A stretch of DNA of 64,000 nucleotides from positions 124,001-188,000 of the forward strand of contig OY970315.1 in assembly GCA_963716525.1 (NCBI GenBank), read 5' to 3'. Below, piece after piece: positions 9,988 to 19,755 of this stretch (the first letter of the stretch is position 1; every line of letters starts with the position of its first letter). Made by a program: the position numbers and the translations under genes. The stretch is from JBBREP01 sp963716525. GTDB taxonomy: Bacteria > Actinomycetota > Acidimicrobiia > IMCC26256 > PALSA-610. The notes under the pieces are model-generated. The model worked only from the letters and a program-made list of their open reading frames with translations, searched no databases and was not told where the DNA came from.

Positions 9988-12555
9988 TCAGCCCACACCT
10001 GCGAGCGTGACCGCCACCGAGAACTCGCCCGCCGTCTCGGTGCGCAGCTCCTCGATCTTGCCCGCGGCGACGAGGTCGCCGGACGCGGTGGCGAGCGCGG
10101 CGAGCCGCGCCTCGGTGTCGCGCACCACCACCAGCGCGACGGGTGTGGCGAGCGACACCTTCGCCTCACTCTTCGCTTTGCGCACCTCGCCGAGCACCTC
10201 GGCGGCCACGTCGAACACGAGCGCGTCGCCCTCGGCGGCGTCACCGAGTTCGCTGGTGACCGGCCACGCCGCGAGGTGCACCGAGCCCTCGCGCCACCAC
10301 GACCACACTTCTTCGACCGCGTATGGCAGGATCGGCGCGAACAGGCGCTGCAGCGTCGAGAGCGCCACGAGCAGCGCCGCCGCGGCCGACACGCGACCGT
10401 CGCCGGCCTCCTGATAGGCCCGCGACTTCACGAGCTCCACGTAGTCGTCGCAGAAGTGCCAGAAGAACGTCTCGGTGCGCTCGAGCGAGCGCGCGTAGTC
10501 GAAGCCCTCGAAGGCCGCGGTCGCTTCGCCGACCACGGTGGCAAGTTGCGCAAGCATCGCCCGGTCGAGCGGGTTCACCACCTTCGCCGGCTCGGCCTCA
10601 GCCTGCTCCCCCGCCACCGTCAGCACGAACTTCGAGACGTTCAGCACCTTGATCGCGAGCTTGCGGCCGATCTTGAGCTGCGCCTCCTCGAACGCGGTGT
10701 CGGTGCCGGGCCGGGCCGATGCGGCCCAGTAGCGGAGCGCGTCGGCGCCGTACTTCTCGATCCAGTCCATCGGGCCGACGACGTTGCCCTTGCTCTTCGA
10801 CATCTTCTTGCGGTCGGGATCGATCACCCAGCCCGAGATCGTCGCGTGCTTCCAGGGCAGGGAGTCGGTCTCGTAGTGCGCGCGCACGACCGTGGCGAAC
10901 AGCCAGGTGCGGATGATCTCGTACGCCTGAGGCCGTATGTCCATGGGGTAGGTGCGCGCGAAGAGATCGTCGTCGGCCGCCCATGCGCACACGATCAGCG
11001 GGGTGAGCGACGACGTGGCCCAGGTGTCCATCACGTCGGGATCGCCGACGAACCCGTTCGGCGCGCCGCGCTGGCCCTCGTCGAAGCCCGGCGCGGGCTC
11101 GGCGGAGGGATCGACCGGCAGGAACGACTCGTCGGGCACGATCCGGTCGTCGTAGTCGACGTTGCCGTGCTTGTCGACGCGGTACCACACCGGGATCGGC
11201 ACACCGAAGTAGCGCTGGCGGCTGATGAGCCAGTCGCCGGTGAGGCCCTCGACCCACGAGTCGTAGCGCTGCTTCATGTAGGACGGGATCCAGTGGAGCT
11301 CGCGCGCTCGCTGCAGGAACGCCTCGCGCCGCTCGGCGTCACGGCCGCCGTTGCTGATGTACCACTGGCGCGACGCGACGATCTCGAGCGGGCGCTTGCC
11401 CCGCTCGTAGAACTTCACCGGATGCGTGATCGGGCGGGGCTCGCCGAGCGTCTCGCCGGTCTCGGCGAGCTGCTCGACCACGCGCTGCTGCGCCTGCTTC
11501 ACCGTCTTGCCCACGATCTCGCCGTAGCGGGCCACCGCGCCGTCACCCGTGACCCCTTCCGGCGGCGCAGCATGAATCCGGCCGTCGCGGCCGATGATCA
11601 TCCGGGTCGGCAGTTGCAGCTCGCGCCACCATGTGACGTCGGTGGTGTCACCGAACGTGCAGATCATCGCGATGCCGCTCCCCTTTTCGGGGTCGGCGAG
11701 GCGATGCGCCACGACCGGCACCTCCACGTCGTAGAGCGGGGTGCGGACCGTGGTGCCGAACAGCGGGGCGTAGCGCTCGTCGTCGGGATGGGCCACGAGC
11801 GCGACGCATGCGGCGAGCAGCTCGGGCCGTGTGGTCTCGATGACCACGTCGCCGCGACCGTCGCTGCGGTGGAAGGCGAGCCGGTGGTACGCGCCGGGAA
11901 TCTCCTTGTCTTCCATCTCGGCCTGCGCGATCGCCGTCTGGTCGTCGACGTCCCAGAGCGTGGGCGCGTCGGCCTGGTAGGCCTCACCGCGCGCGAGGTT
12001 GTGCAGGAACGCGCGCTGGCTCGTGCGCCGCGCGACCTCGCCGATGGTGGTGTAGGTGTACGACCAGTCGACCGAGAGGCCGAGCGCCCGCCACAGGGCT
12101 TCGAACTTCACCTCGTCCTCGGCCACGAGCCGCTCGCAGAGCTCGAGAAAGCGCCGGCGCGAGATCGGCACGGCCCGATGGCTCGACGGGAGGTTGCCCG
12201 CCTTCGCGGGGATCTCGAAGTCGTCCTCGTCGTAGGGCCGGCTCGGGTCGCAGCGCACGCCGTAGTAGTTCTGCACCCGCCGCTCGGTGGGCAGCCCGTT
12301 GTCGTCCCAGCCCATCGGGTAGTAGACGGCCCGGCCGCGCATCCGCTGGTAGCGCGCGACGGTGTCGGTGTGCGTGTAGGAGCAGGCCGAGCCGACGTGG
12401 AGCGAGCCGCTGACCGTGGGCGGCGGGGTGTCGATCGAGAACACCTCGTCGCGCGGGCGCGTGCGGTCGAAGCGGTAGATGCCGTCGGCCTCCCACCGCT
12501 TGCCCCATGTCGCTTCCAGACCTTCGAGGCCGGGCTTGTCGGGGATCGTCGCCAC
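9988..12555 (-). CDS. valS: Valyl-tRNA synthetase
   Basis: A class I aminoacyl-tRNA synthetase of about 855 residues. The HIGH signature is 'HVGSACSYTHTD', the Rossmann region has 'YYPMGWDDNGLPTERR', and KMSKS is 'KKMSKSKGNVVGP'. CP1 editing, anticodon-binding and a short C-terminal region follow. The lack of a long C-terminal coiled coil fits the shorter actinobacterial/archaeal-like form. I start at GTG 12555 ('MATIPDKPGLEGLEATWG') because the upstream extension lacks family similarity and would run into the divergent ABC gene. The divergent starts are only 15 nt apart, so leaderless or overlapping promoters are likely. Confidence 0.95.
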   Translation of the reverse strand: MATIPDKPGLEGLEATWGKRWEADGIYRFDRTRPRDEVFSIDTPPPTVSGSLHVGSACSYTHTDTVARYQRMRGRAVYYPMGWDDNGLPTERRVQNYYGVRCDPSRPYDEDDFEIPAKAGNLPSSHRAVPISRRRFLELCERLVAEDEVKFEALWRALGLSVDWSYTYTTIGEVARRTSQRAFLHNLARGEAYQADAPTLWDVDDQTAIAQAEMEDKEIPGAYHRLAFHRSDGRGDVVIETTRPELLAACVALVAHPDDERYAPLFGTTVRTPLYDVEVPVVAHRLADPEKGSGIAMICTFGDTTDVTWWRELQLPTRMIIGRDGRIHAAPPEGVTGDGAVARYGEIVGKTVKQAQQRVVEQLAETGETLGEPRPITHPVKFYERGKRPLEIVASRQWYISNGGRDAERREAFLQRARELHWIPSYMKQRYDSWVEGLTGDWLISRQRYFGVPIPVWYRVDKHGNVDYDDRIVPDESFLPVDPSAEPAPGFDEGQRGAPNGFVGDPDVMDTWATSSLTPLIVCAWAADDDLFARTYPMDIRPQAYEIIRTWLFATVVRAHYETDSLPWKHATISGWVIDPDRKKMSKSKGNVVGPMDWIEKYGADALRYWAASARPGTDTAFEEAQLKIGRKLAIKVLNVSKFVLTVAGEQAEAEPAKVVNPLDRAMLAQLATVVGEATAAFEGFDYARSLERTETFFWHFCDDYVELVKSRAYQEAGDGRVSAAAALLVALSTLQRLFAPILPYAVEEVWSWWREGSVHLAAWPVTSELGDAAEGDALVFDVAAEVLGEVRKAKSEAKVSLATPVALVVVRDTEARLAALATASGDLVAAGKIEELRTETAGEFSVAVTLAGVG

Positions 12556-12570
12556 GCTCGGAGGATACTT

Positions 12571-13389
12571 GTGGCCCTCATGGCCGCTCAGCTCGCAATC
12601 GACATCGATGACGTCTCGCTGCACTACGACCCGGACGATGGACAAGCGCCCGACGTGCTGGCCCACGTGACGTGGCGGGTGGGCACGGGCGAGCGCTGGG
12701 TGGTCGTCGGCCCCAACGGTGCGGGCAAGACCACGATGCTGCGCATCGCGTCACTGCACCAGCACCCGTCGTCGGGTCGGGTGCGCGTGCTCGGCGAGGA
12801 GCTCGGCCGCTGCGACGTGCGGTCGGTGCGGGCCCGCATCGGCATCTCGTCACCCACGATCGCGAGCCGCCTCGAACCGACGATGAGCGCGCTCGAGGTG
12901 GTGATGACCGCGCGCCACGGCGCGCTCGCGCCGTGGTGGCACACCTACGACGACGCCGACCGCGACCGGGCGCGCTCGTTGCTCGCCGGTTTCGGGATCG
13001 GCGAGCTCGCGGGGCATGGCTTCACCACGCTGTCGGCGGGCGAGACCCAGCGGGCACTCCTCGCTCGCGCGTTGATGCGCGAGCCCGAGCTGCTGCTGCT
13101 CGACGAGCCCACCGCGGGCCTCGACATCGGTGCGCGCGAGCAGGTGCTCGGCGACCTCGCCGCGCTCATCGGCGACCCGGCCGCGCCGCCGATGGTCATC
13201 GTGACGCACCATCTCGAGGAGATCCCCGCGGGGTGCACGCACGCGCTCGCGCTCACCCACGGCCGTGTGGTGGCCGAGGGCCCCATCCTCGACGTGCTCA
13301 CGAGCGACACGTTGAGCGACTGCTACGGCGTCGGCCTCACCGTCACCCACGACCCACCGACCGGCCGCTTCACCGCCCGCCTCGCGTAG
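12571..13389 (+). CDS. ABC transporter ATP-binding protein
   Basis: A 272-residue ATPase. Walker A is 'GPNGAGKTT', the signature is 'LSAGETQRALLARAL', Walker B is 'LLLLDEPTAGLD', and a switch His is in 'VIVTHHLEE'. GTG 12571 follows GGAGG (12560-12564) with 6-nt spacing. ATG 12580 is the alternative. No permease gene is adjacent, so the substrate is unknown. The ATPase resembles the iron/molybdate-type stand-alone group. Confidence 0.9.
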   Translation: MALMAAQLAIDIDDVSLHYDPDDGQAPDVLAHVTWRVGTGERWVVVGPNGAGKTTMLRIASLHQHPSSGRVRVLGEELGRCDVRSVRARIGISSPTIASRLEPTMSALEVVMTARHGALAPWWHTYDDADRDRARSLLAGFGIGELAGHGFTTLSAGETQRALLARALMREPELLLLDEPTAGLDIGAREQVLGDLAALIGDPAAPPMVIVTHHLEEIPAGCTHALALTHGRVVAEGPILDVLTSDTLSDCYGVGLTVTHDPPTGRFTARLA

Positions 13390-13405
13390 ATCCCTCCGTC
13401 GCGCG

Positions 13406-13447
13406 CATGCGTCGTTTGGGACCGCTATTTGGTACCCAAACGACGCA
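13406..13447. repeat. Palindromic repeat, copy 2
   Basis: Left arm 13406-13420, right arm 13435-13447, same 14-nt centre as copy 3 and reverse of copy 1. The last two bases of the right arm are lost. It lies between the convergent ABC ATPase and serpin genes, 2 nt from the serpin stop. This is an ideal place for a shared hairpin terminator. Confidence 0.85.
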
Positions 13448-13448
13448 C

Positions 13449-14762
13449 CTACATGTTGGGGTCGAGGACGCGGCCGGTGAACAAGATGGTGTGGGTCTTG
13501 GCGTCGCGGATGGCGAACAGGAACGGGCGGTCGATCGTGATCGACCGGCGCGCGGCCGTCACTTCGACGACGTTGCCGGTTGCTGCCGCGGCCGTGGTGC
13601 CCTGCTCATCGACGGTGATCGTCGCCTTGTGCACCACGGCCTTCACGAAGAGGTCGTGGGGCTGGCCGCCGATGCCGCTGAGATCGGCGCGGTTCGGACC
13701 GAAGGCGTCGGTCATCCCCATGCCCGACAACGTGCCCGACAGCGAGAACTGCGAGGAGAAGTCGAACTTCGGCATCGACACGTCGGCGCCGTAGGCCTGG
13801 CTCGCTTCGTCGAAGTCGGCGAGCAGCGCGGCCCCGAAGCGATGCTCGACTGCCCCGAACTGGCCAGAGCTCGGCACGAACACGATCATCGACGCGCCGC
13901 CGACGTAGGGCATCTCGACAGCCTGGTAGTCGCGCCCGTCGAACAGCGCCCGGCCGGCGTTGCCGCCGTGCATCATCGCGACCGAGACGGTGCTGCCGTC
14001 GAGGCGGGTGAACGGCGCCGGCGCGGTCTCGCGGTGGCGGAACGGCACCTGCCAGTCGCCCTTGAACCAGATCGCGTTCACGAGCACCATCCGCGTCATG
14101 CCGTCGATGATCCCCGGCTTGAAGAGCTCCTTGATCTTGCCGTGCGTCGCATTCGCCACGTAGGCGTTGATCTTCACCCGCTCGGCCTCGGCGTCCTTGG
14201 CGAAGTCGGCAAGGCGCAGGCCCGCGCCGTAGTCGCGCGCGAGCAGGTCGAGATAGGCGCGCACGAACGGGTAGCCGCGCTGGCCCCATACCGCGTCGGT
14301 CTGCTCCAACTTCAGGGGCGTGCCCTTGATGCTCGACTCGGCGTGGCGCGGCGAGGCGAGCATCTGGTCGAGCGCGTTCCACGCGTCGTGCAGCTTCGCT
14401 TCCGGCAATGCGAAGTGCATCGTGGCGTCGATCTGGTGCAGCGTGTCGCCCCGCGCGCCCGCCTCGAGCATCGAGATCGCGTTGGAGATGCTCGCGGGCG
14501 AGAACACGAGGTTCCCGGCGTCACCCTTCGCCAACTGCTGGTAGAGGTCGAACGCGAACTGCGTGTTGCCGGCCACGAGCGCCGGCACGTCGGTCGATGA
14601 CGGCGCCGCCCGCGCCACGTGCGACGCCGCGAGCTGCGCGCTCGCGGGGAACTGCACGGTGCCCGGACGCCGCGTCGTCGTGCTGTCGACCGCCGGGTGC
14701 GACGACGAGCACGCACCGGCCATCACCACGGCCGTGACCAGCCAAACCGTTCGCTTCACCAT
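13449..14762 (-). CDS. Serpin-family protease inhibitor, predicted lipoprotein
   Basis: A 437-residue protein. It begins with a lipoprotein signal ('VTAVVMAGACSS', lipobox Cys about residue 17) followed by a Ser/Thr/Pro linker, then a complete serpin fold. Visible landmarks are 'NLVFSPASISNAISML' (helix B), 'LVNAIWFKGDWQVPF' (strand 3A), the hinge 'DEQGTTAAAATGNVV' and C-terminal 'IDRPFLFAIRD'. The hinge keeps small residues at P15-P9, so it should be inhibitory. Counting from the hinge Glu, P1 falls near the Val-Thr-Ala of 'VEVTAARR', favouring small-residue-specific (elastase-like) proteases. I start at ATG 14762, because the longer frame runs into palindromic repeat copy 3. Bacterial serpins are uncommon; here it would be anchored outside the membrane. 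Confidence 0.93.
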   Translation of the reverse strand: MVKRTVWLVTAVVMAGACSSSHPAVDSTTTRRPGTVQFPASAQLAASHVARAAPSSTDVPALVAGNTQFAFDLYQQLAKGDAGNLVFSPASISNAISMLEAGARGDTLHQIDATMHFALPEAKLHDAWNALDQMLASPRHAESSIKGTPLKLEQTDAVWGQRGYPFVRAYLDLLARDYGAGLRLADFAKDAEAERVKINAYVANATHGKIKELFKPGIIDGMTRMVLVNAIWFKGDWQVPFRHRETAPAPFTRLDGSTVSVAMMHGGNAGRALFDGRDYQAVEMPYVGGASMIVFVPSSGQFGAVEHRFGAALLADFDEASQAYGADVSMPKFDFSSQFSLSGTLSGMGMTDAFGPNRADLSGIGGQPHDLFVKAVVHKATITVDEQGTTAAAATGNVVEVTAARRSITIDRPFLFAIRDAKTHTILFTGRVLDPNM

Positions 14763-14801
14763 GCTCCGTTCGACGTTCGATGAACCCGATTGGTTCGCGC
14801 G

Positions 14802-14845
14802 CATGCGTCGTTTGGGACCGCTATTTGGTACCCAAACGACGCATG
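14802..14845. repeat. Palindromic repeat, copy 3
   Basis: Arms 14802-14816 and 14831-14845 are perfect 15-bp inverted repeats. The full 44 bp equals the reverse complement of copy 1. It lies between the clpX stop and the serpin start on the same strand. The hairpin would therefore separate the two transcripts, or act as a processing site. Confidence 0.85.
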
Positions 14846-14853
14846 TTGTGACG

Positions 14854-16107
<1,254 letters not shown>

Positions 16108-16162
16108 TGCGAACCCCCGATCCGATCTCTTCGCTCTCGGTGCCCCGCCGCCGCCGTCGGGG

Positions 16163-16777
16163 TCAGTTCGTGCCTGCCGCGGCCGGCACCGACGCCAGCT
16201 CCCGGCTCGTGATCACATCGTCGACGATTCCGTAGTCCTTGGCTTCCTGGCCGCTCATGATGAAGTCGCGGTCGGTGTCGTGCCGCACCCGCTCGACCGC
16301 CTGGCCCGTGTGGTGGGCCAGCATCTCGTCGAGCAGCTCACGCATGCGCACGATCTCCTTGGCCTGCAGCTCGATGTCGACCGACTGGCCGCCCGCCGAG
16401 CCGTGGGGCTGGTGGATGAGCACACGGGAGTGCGGCAGCGAGAAGCGCTTGCCCGGCTCGCCGGCGGCGAGCAGCACCGCCGCGGCCGACGCGGCCTGGC
16501 CGACGCAGATCGTCTGCACGTCGGCCTTGATGAACTGCATCGTGTCGTAGATCGCGAAGAGCCCGATCACGTCGCCGCCCGGCGAGTTGATGTACATCAT
16601 GATGTCCTTGTCGGGGTCCTCGCTCTCGAGGTGCAGGAGCTGGGCCACGATGAGGTTGGCGACCATGTCGTTCACGGCGGTGCCGAGGAACACGATGCGG
16701 TCCTTGAGCAGCCGGCTCCAGATGTCGTAGTCGCGTGAGCCACGGCTGGTGTTCTCGGTCACGAAGGGGGTGTACAT
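16163..16777 (-). CDS. clpP: ATP-dependent Clp protease proteolytic subunit ClpP
   Basis: A 204-residue serine peptidase of the Clp barrel. The catalytic triad is visible as Ser97 in 'GQAASAAA', His122 in 'LIHQPHG', and Asp in 'DTDRDFIM'. ATG 16777 is preferred, with a GAGAGA ribosome site upstream. A TTG 18 nt earlier overlaps the tig stop and is a less likely alternative. A single clpP copy is seen here. Many actinobacteria have two tandem clpP genes, so a second copy may lie elsewhere. Confidence 0.96.
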   Translation of the reverse strand: MYTPFVTENTSRGSRDYDIWSRLLKDRIVFLGTAVNDMVANLIVAQLLHLESEDPDKDIMMYINSPGGDVIGLFAIYDTMQFIKADVQTICVGQAASAAAVLLAAGEPGKRFSLPHSRVLIHQPHGSAGGQSVDIELQAKEIVRMRELLDEMLAHHTGQAVERVRHDTDRDFIMSGQEAKDYGIVDDVITSRELASVPAAAGTN

Positions 16778-16791
16778 GTGATGTCTCTCAA

Positions 16792-18180
16792 TCAATCTTC
16801 GGTATCGGGTGCCGGTCCCTCGGGCGGCTGCTGGTCGTCGGCTGGTTGACCATCTTCGGGCCGCTCCGGGAGTGCGATGTCGAGCTCGTTGCCTTCCTCA
16901 TCGACCGGCGTGGCGTGGTCGACGAGGAACTGCAGTGCGTTGCCTTTCGCCAGATCCGAGCGTACCGCCTCCAGCATGTCGGCCCGTGCGAGATCGCGCC
17001 GCACCTTTTCCACCTTCTGTCCCATGCGGGTGGCGACCCGGGCGATCTCCTCGTCGACCTCGGCGTCGCTCGCCTCGATCTCCTCCTGGGCCACCACGGC
17101 GCGCAGCGCGAGGTCGGCGAGCACGGCCTGTTCGGCCTGCTCACGCACACTGTCGAGGAACGCCTGAGGCTCCTGGCCAGTGGCCGCCACGTACTGGTCG
17201 AGCGACACACCCTGCTGCGCGAGGCGCTCCTGCATGTCGCCGAGGCGGTTGCGCATCTCCTGGTCGACGAGCGTCTCGGGGGCCGGCACCGGGACGAGCC
17301 CAGCGGCCTCGACGAGCACCGCGTCGCGCATGGCCATGTTGGCCTGCGCCCGCGCGAGCAGGTCGACCCGCCGGCGCACCTCGACGCGCATCGACTCGAC
17401 ATCGTCGTACTCGGTGTTCTCGTCCACCCACTCGTCGGTGAGGTCGGGCACCTGCTTCTCCTGCGTGCCCTTCACGAACACCCGGAAGTGCGCCGTGCGC
17501 CCGGCCTGCTCGCCGAAGCGCTCGGGCAGCACCGCGTCGAACTGGACGATCTCGCCGGTCTTCAAGCCGCGCAGGTTCTCGTCGAGCTCGGAAACGACCA
17601 TGGCCGAACCGACCGGGTACGAGAAGTCCTGCACGCTGAGGCCGCTCACCTCCTCGCCGTCGATCGTGGTGGTGACGTCGATCTTGGCGTAGTCCTCGAG
17701 CGCGAGGGGACGGTCGGAGTCGACGAGCGCGGCGAACTGGTCACGGATCCGGTTCACCTCCGCGTCGACCGCGGTGTCGTCGACGGGCTGGTACGGGAGC
17801 GTGACGCGCAGCGCGTCGTAGCCGGTGATCGACACCTGCGGGCGCACCTCGACGACGGCGTCGAACTCGACGTCGCCCTCCTCCTCGCCCGCGGTGATGG
17901 TGATCTCGGGCGAGGCGATCACGTCGACGTCGTGGGCCGACACCGCGTCCATGTAGTACGTACCGAGCGAGTCCTGCAGCGCCTGCTTGCGCCCGGCGTC
18001 GCTGCCGACACGGGCCTCGAGCACCTTGCGGGGCGCCTTGCCGGGGCGAAAGCCCGGCAGCCGCACCTCCCGGGCGATCTTGCGGAACGCGGTGTCGATC
18101 GCGGACTCGAACTCGGGCGCCGGGACGGCGATGTGCAACTTGACGCGATTGTTCTCGAGCGGTTCGACGGTCGCCTCCAT
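16792..18180 (-). CDS. tig: Trigger factor (ribosome-associated chaperone)
   Basis: A 462-residue protein with three domains: the ribosome-binding N-domain containing the signature 'GFRPGKAP', a PPIase-like middle domain ('LALEDYAKIDVTTTIDGEEV'), and a helical C-domain. The tail is acidic and Pro/Asp-rich. I start at ATG 18180 ('MEATVEPLENNRVKL'), the conserved beginning of trigger factors; the upstream extension does not fit. clpP follows 14 nt after the stop, so chaperone and protease are coexpressed. Confidence 0.96.
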   Translation of the reverse strand: MEATVEPLENNRVKLHIAVPAPEFESAIDTAFRKIAREVRLPGFRPGKAPRKVLEARVGSDAGRKQALQDSLGTYYMDAVSAHDVDVIASPEITITAGEEEGDVEFDAVVEVRPQVSITGYDALRVTLPYQPVDDTAVDAEVNRIRDQFAALVDSDRPLALEDYAKIDVTTTIDGEEVSGLSVQDFSYPVGSAMVVSELDENLRGLKTGEIVQFDAVLPERFGEQAGRTAHFRVFVKGTQEKQVPDLTDEWVDENTEYDDVESMRVEVRRRVDLLARAQANMAMRDAVLVEAAGLVPVPAPETLVDQEMRNRLGDMQERLAQQGVSLDQYVAATGQEPQAFLDSVREQAEQAVLADLALRAVVAQEEIEASDAEVDEEIARVATRMGQKVEKVRRDLARADMLEAVRSDLAKGNALQFLVDHATPVDEEGNELDIALPERPEDGQPADDQQPPEGPAPDTED

Positions 18181-18257
18181 GAGGGCAGGCAGTGTACCGG
18201 CGGCCCGCACGCGCATTCCGACGCCGCAGGCCCGTCGGCCCTGGTAGAAGGTCGATC

Positions 18258-18680
18258 GTGCACGTCCCGTACGTCGCGGTGATCTTCTCGTCCCAGCGCG
18301 CCGACCGCGACGCCGACGCCGACGCCGCGGAGTACGACGCGGCCGCGCTCGAGATGGAACGGCTCGCGGCGTCGCAGCCCGGCTACCTCGGCATCGAATC
18401 GACGCGCGACGGCACCGGCTTCGGCATCACGGTGTCGTACTGGCGGAGCGACGCCGACGCGCAGGCGTGGAAGGCGGTGGCTGAGCATCGGGCCGCGCAG
18501 GCTGCGGGCCGGCAGCGTTGGTACCGCAGCTACCACGTGCGGGTCGCCACGGTCACGCGCGAGTACGGGTTCGCGGTGGACGCGCCGAACGCGCCGGACG
18601 AGGTGGACGCGGTGGACGCGGTGGACGAGGTGGACGCGGTGGACGCGTCGGACGCGTCGGACGAGGCGGACGGGGCGTGA
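18258..18680 (+). CDS. Antibiotic-biosynthesis-monooxygenase-like (dimeric alpha/beta barrel) protein with repetitive acidic tail
   Basis: A 140-residue protein. GTG 18258 follows an AGAAGG ribosome site. Residues about 1-100 fit the ABM ferredoxin-like fold: 'YVAVIFSSQR', 'MERLAASQPGYLGIEST', 'FGITVSYWRSDADAQAWK' and 'HRAAQAAGRQRWYRSYHVRV'. Members are small oxidoreductases or heme-degrading-like proteins, and specificity cannot be assigned. The last about 27 residues are a Val/Ser-Asp-Ala/Glu repeat coded by a 9-bp tandem array. The stop overlaps the next gene as GTGA. Confidence 0.8.
   Translation: MHVPYVAVIFSSQRADRDADADAAEYDAAALEMERLAASQPGYLGIESTRDGTGFGITVSYWRSDADAQAWKAVAEHRAAQAAGRQRWYRSYHVRVATVTREYGFAVDAPNAPDEVDAVDAVDEVDAVDASDASDEADGA
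18598..18675 (+). repeat. Tandem 9-bp (gtggacgcg-like) array inside a gene end
   Basis: About eight to nine imperfect units of gtggacgcg, with gag and tcg variants, encode the acidic tail of the preceding ABM-like protein. Because the unit is a multiple of three, unit number can change without breaking the frame. The array stops just before the overlapping start of the SDR gene. Confidence 0.85.
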
Positions 18681-19693
18681 GCCCGTCCCGGCACCCTTCG
18701 CGCCCGCCCGACGGGTACGCGGCCCGGCCGCTCGACGGGCTCGTGGCCGTCGTCACCGGCGGCGGGCGCGGCATCGGCCGGGCCCATTGCGAACGGCTCG
18801 CGACCTACGGCGCCCGCGTCGTCGTCAACGACGCCGCGGTCGGAACGAGTGGCGAGCCCGGCGACATCGCCGTTGACGATCCTGCGGGCGAGGTGGTCGC
18901 CACCATCCGCGCCGAGGGAGGCGAGGCGATCGCGCACCACGGCGACGCCGGCGCGTCGGGAACCGGCGAGCAGCTCGTGGCGCTCGCGCTCGACACATGG
19001 GGCCGATGCGACATCGTGATCGCGAACGCCGGCTTCGGCCGCGCGCGCATGGCGTTCAATCTCGACGACGACGACTGGGACGCGGTGATCGGCGTGCATC
19101 TGCGCGGCACGTTCACCACCGCGCGCCCGGCGCTGCGGCACTGGCGGGCCGTCGCCAAGCGCGAGGGATCGGTGTACGGGCGACTGCTCACGACGTCGAG
19201 CGGGTTGCTGCTCCTCGGCGGCGCCGGCCAGTCGAACTACGTGGCCGCGAAGGCCGGGGTGCTGGCGTTCACCGAGGCGGTCGCCACCGAGATGGCCGCC
19301 TACGGCGTGACCGCCAACGTGATCATGCCCGGTGCGAACACTCGCCTCGCCCAGGTCGGCTGGCGCACCGCGCGTGCGATCGAGGAGGAGTCGCGCGCCG
19401 CAGGAGGCCGCGGCCCGGCGTTCGACCCGCGGGCACCGGAGCACGTCGCCGAGCTCGCGTGCTACCTCGCGTCACCGGCCGCGTCGTGGATCAGCGGGCA
19501 GACGTTCCAGGTGCACGGCGGCACGATCGAACACGTGCGCACGTTCGAGGTCGACCACCGCGTCGCACGAGCCGAGCGCGGGTTCACCTACCACGAGCTC
19601 GGTCACGAGATGGAGCGCCTGCTGGTCGACATGCACGCCGGCGTGCGCCCCACCGACCGGCCGCCGCCCGGCTGGCGCGCCCCTCGCGGCTGA
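18677..19693 (+). CDS. Short-chain dehydrogenase/reductase
   Basis: A 338-residue classical-type SDR. The cofactor loop is 'TGGGRGIGRA' (residues about 22-31), then 'NAG', and the catalytic Ser in 'TTSSG' with 'NYVAAKAG' (Tyr-x3-Lys). GTG 18677 overlaps the preceding stop (GTGA), so it is translationally coupled. It has a roughly 80-residue C-terminal extension beyond a usual 250-residue SDR, resembling the multifunctional beta-oxidation / 3-oxoacyl-reductase-like group. Substrate unknown. Confidence 0.9.
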   Translation: MSPSRHPSRPPDGYAARPLDGLVAVVTGGGRGIGRAHCERLATYGARVVVNDAAVGTSGEPGDIAVDDPAGEVVATIRAEGGEAIAHHGDAGASGTGEQLVALALDTWGRCDIVIANAGFGRARMAFNLDDDDWDAVIGVHLRGTFTTARPALRHWRAVAKREGSVYGRLLTTSSGLLLLGGAGQSNYVAAKAGVLAFTEAVATEMAAYGVTANVIMPGANTRLAQVGWRTARAIEEESRAAGGRGPAFDPRAPEHVAELACYLASPAASWISGQTFQVHGGTIEHVRTFEVDHRVARAERGFTYHELGHEMERLLVDMHAGVRPTDRPPPGWRAPRG

Positions 19694-19755
19694 CGGGACA
19701 GGCGGTCCAGCCGCTCAGCCGCTGAGCTGCTCAGCTGCTCACTTGCTCAGGCCGG

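Noticed and set aside
10276..12570. Long open frame on the plus strand opposite valS, continuous with the ABC ATPase frame (over 1000 codons)
   Set aside because: It is the antisense shadow of valS: Arg/His/Val-rich, no domain. Only the part from 12571 has ABC motifs and a ribosome site.
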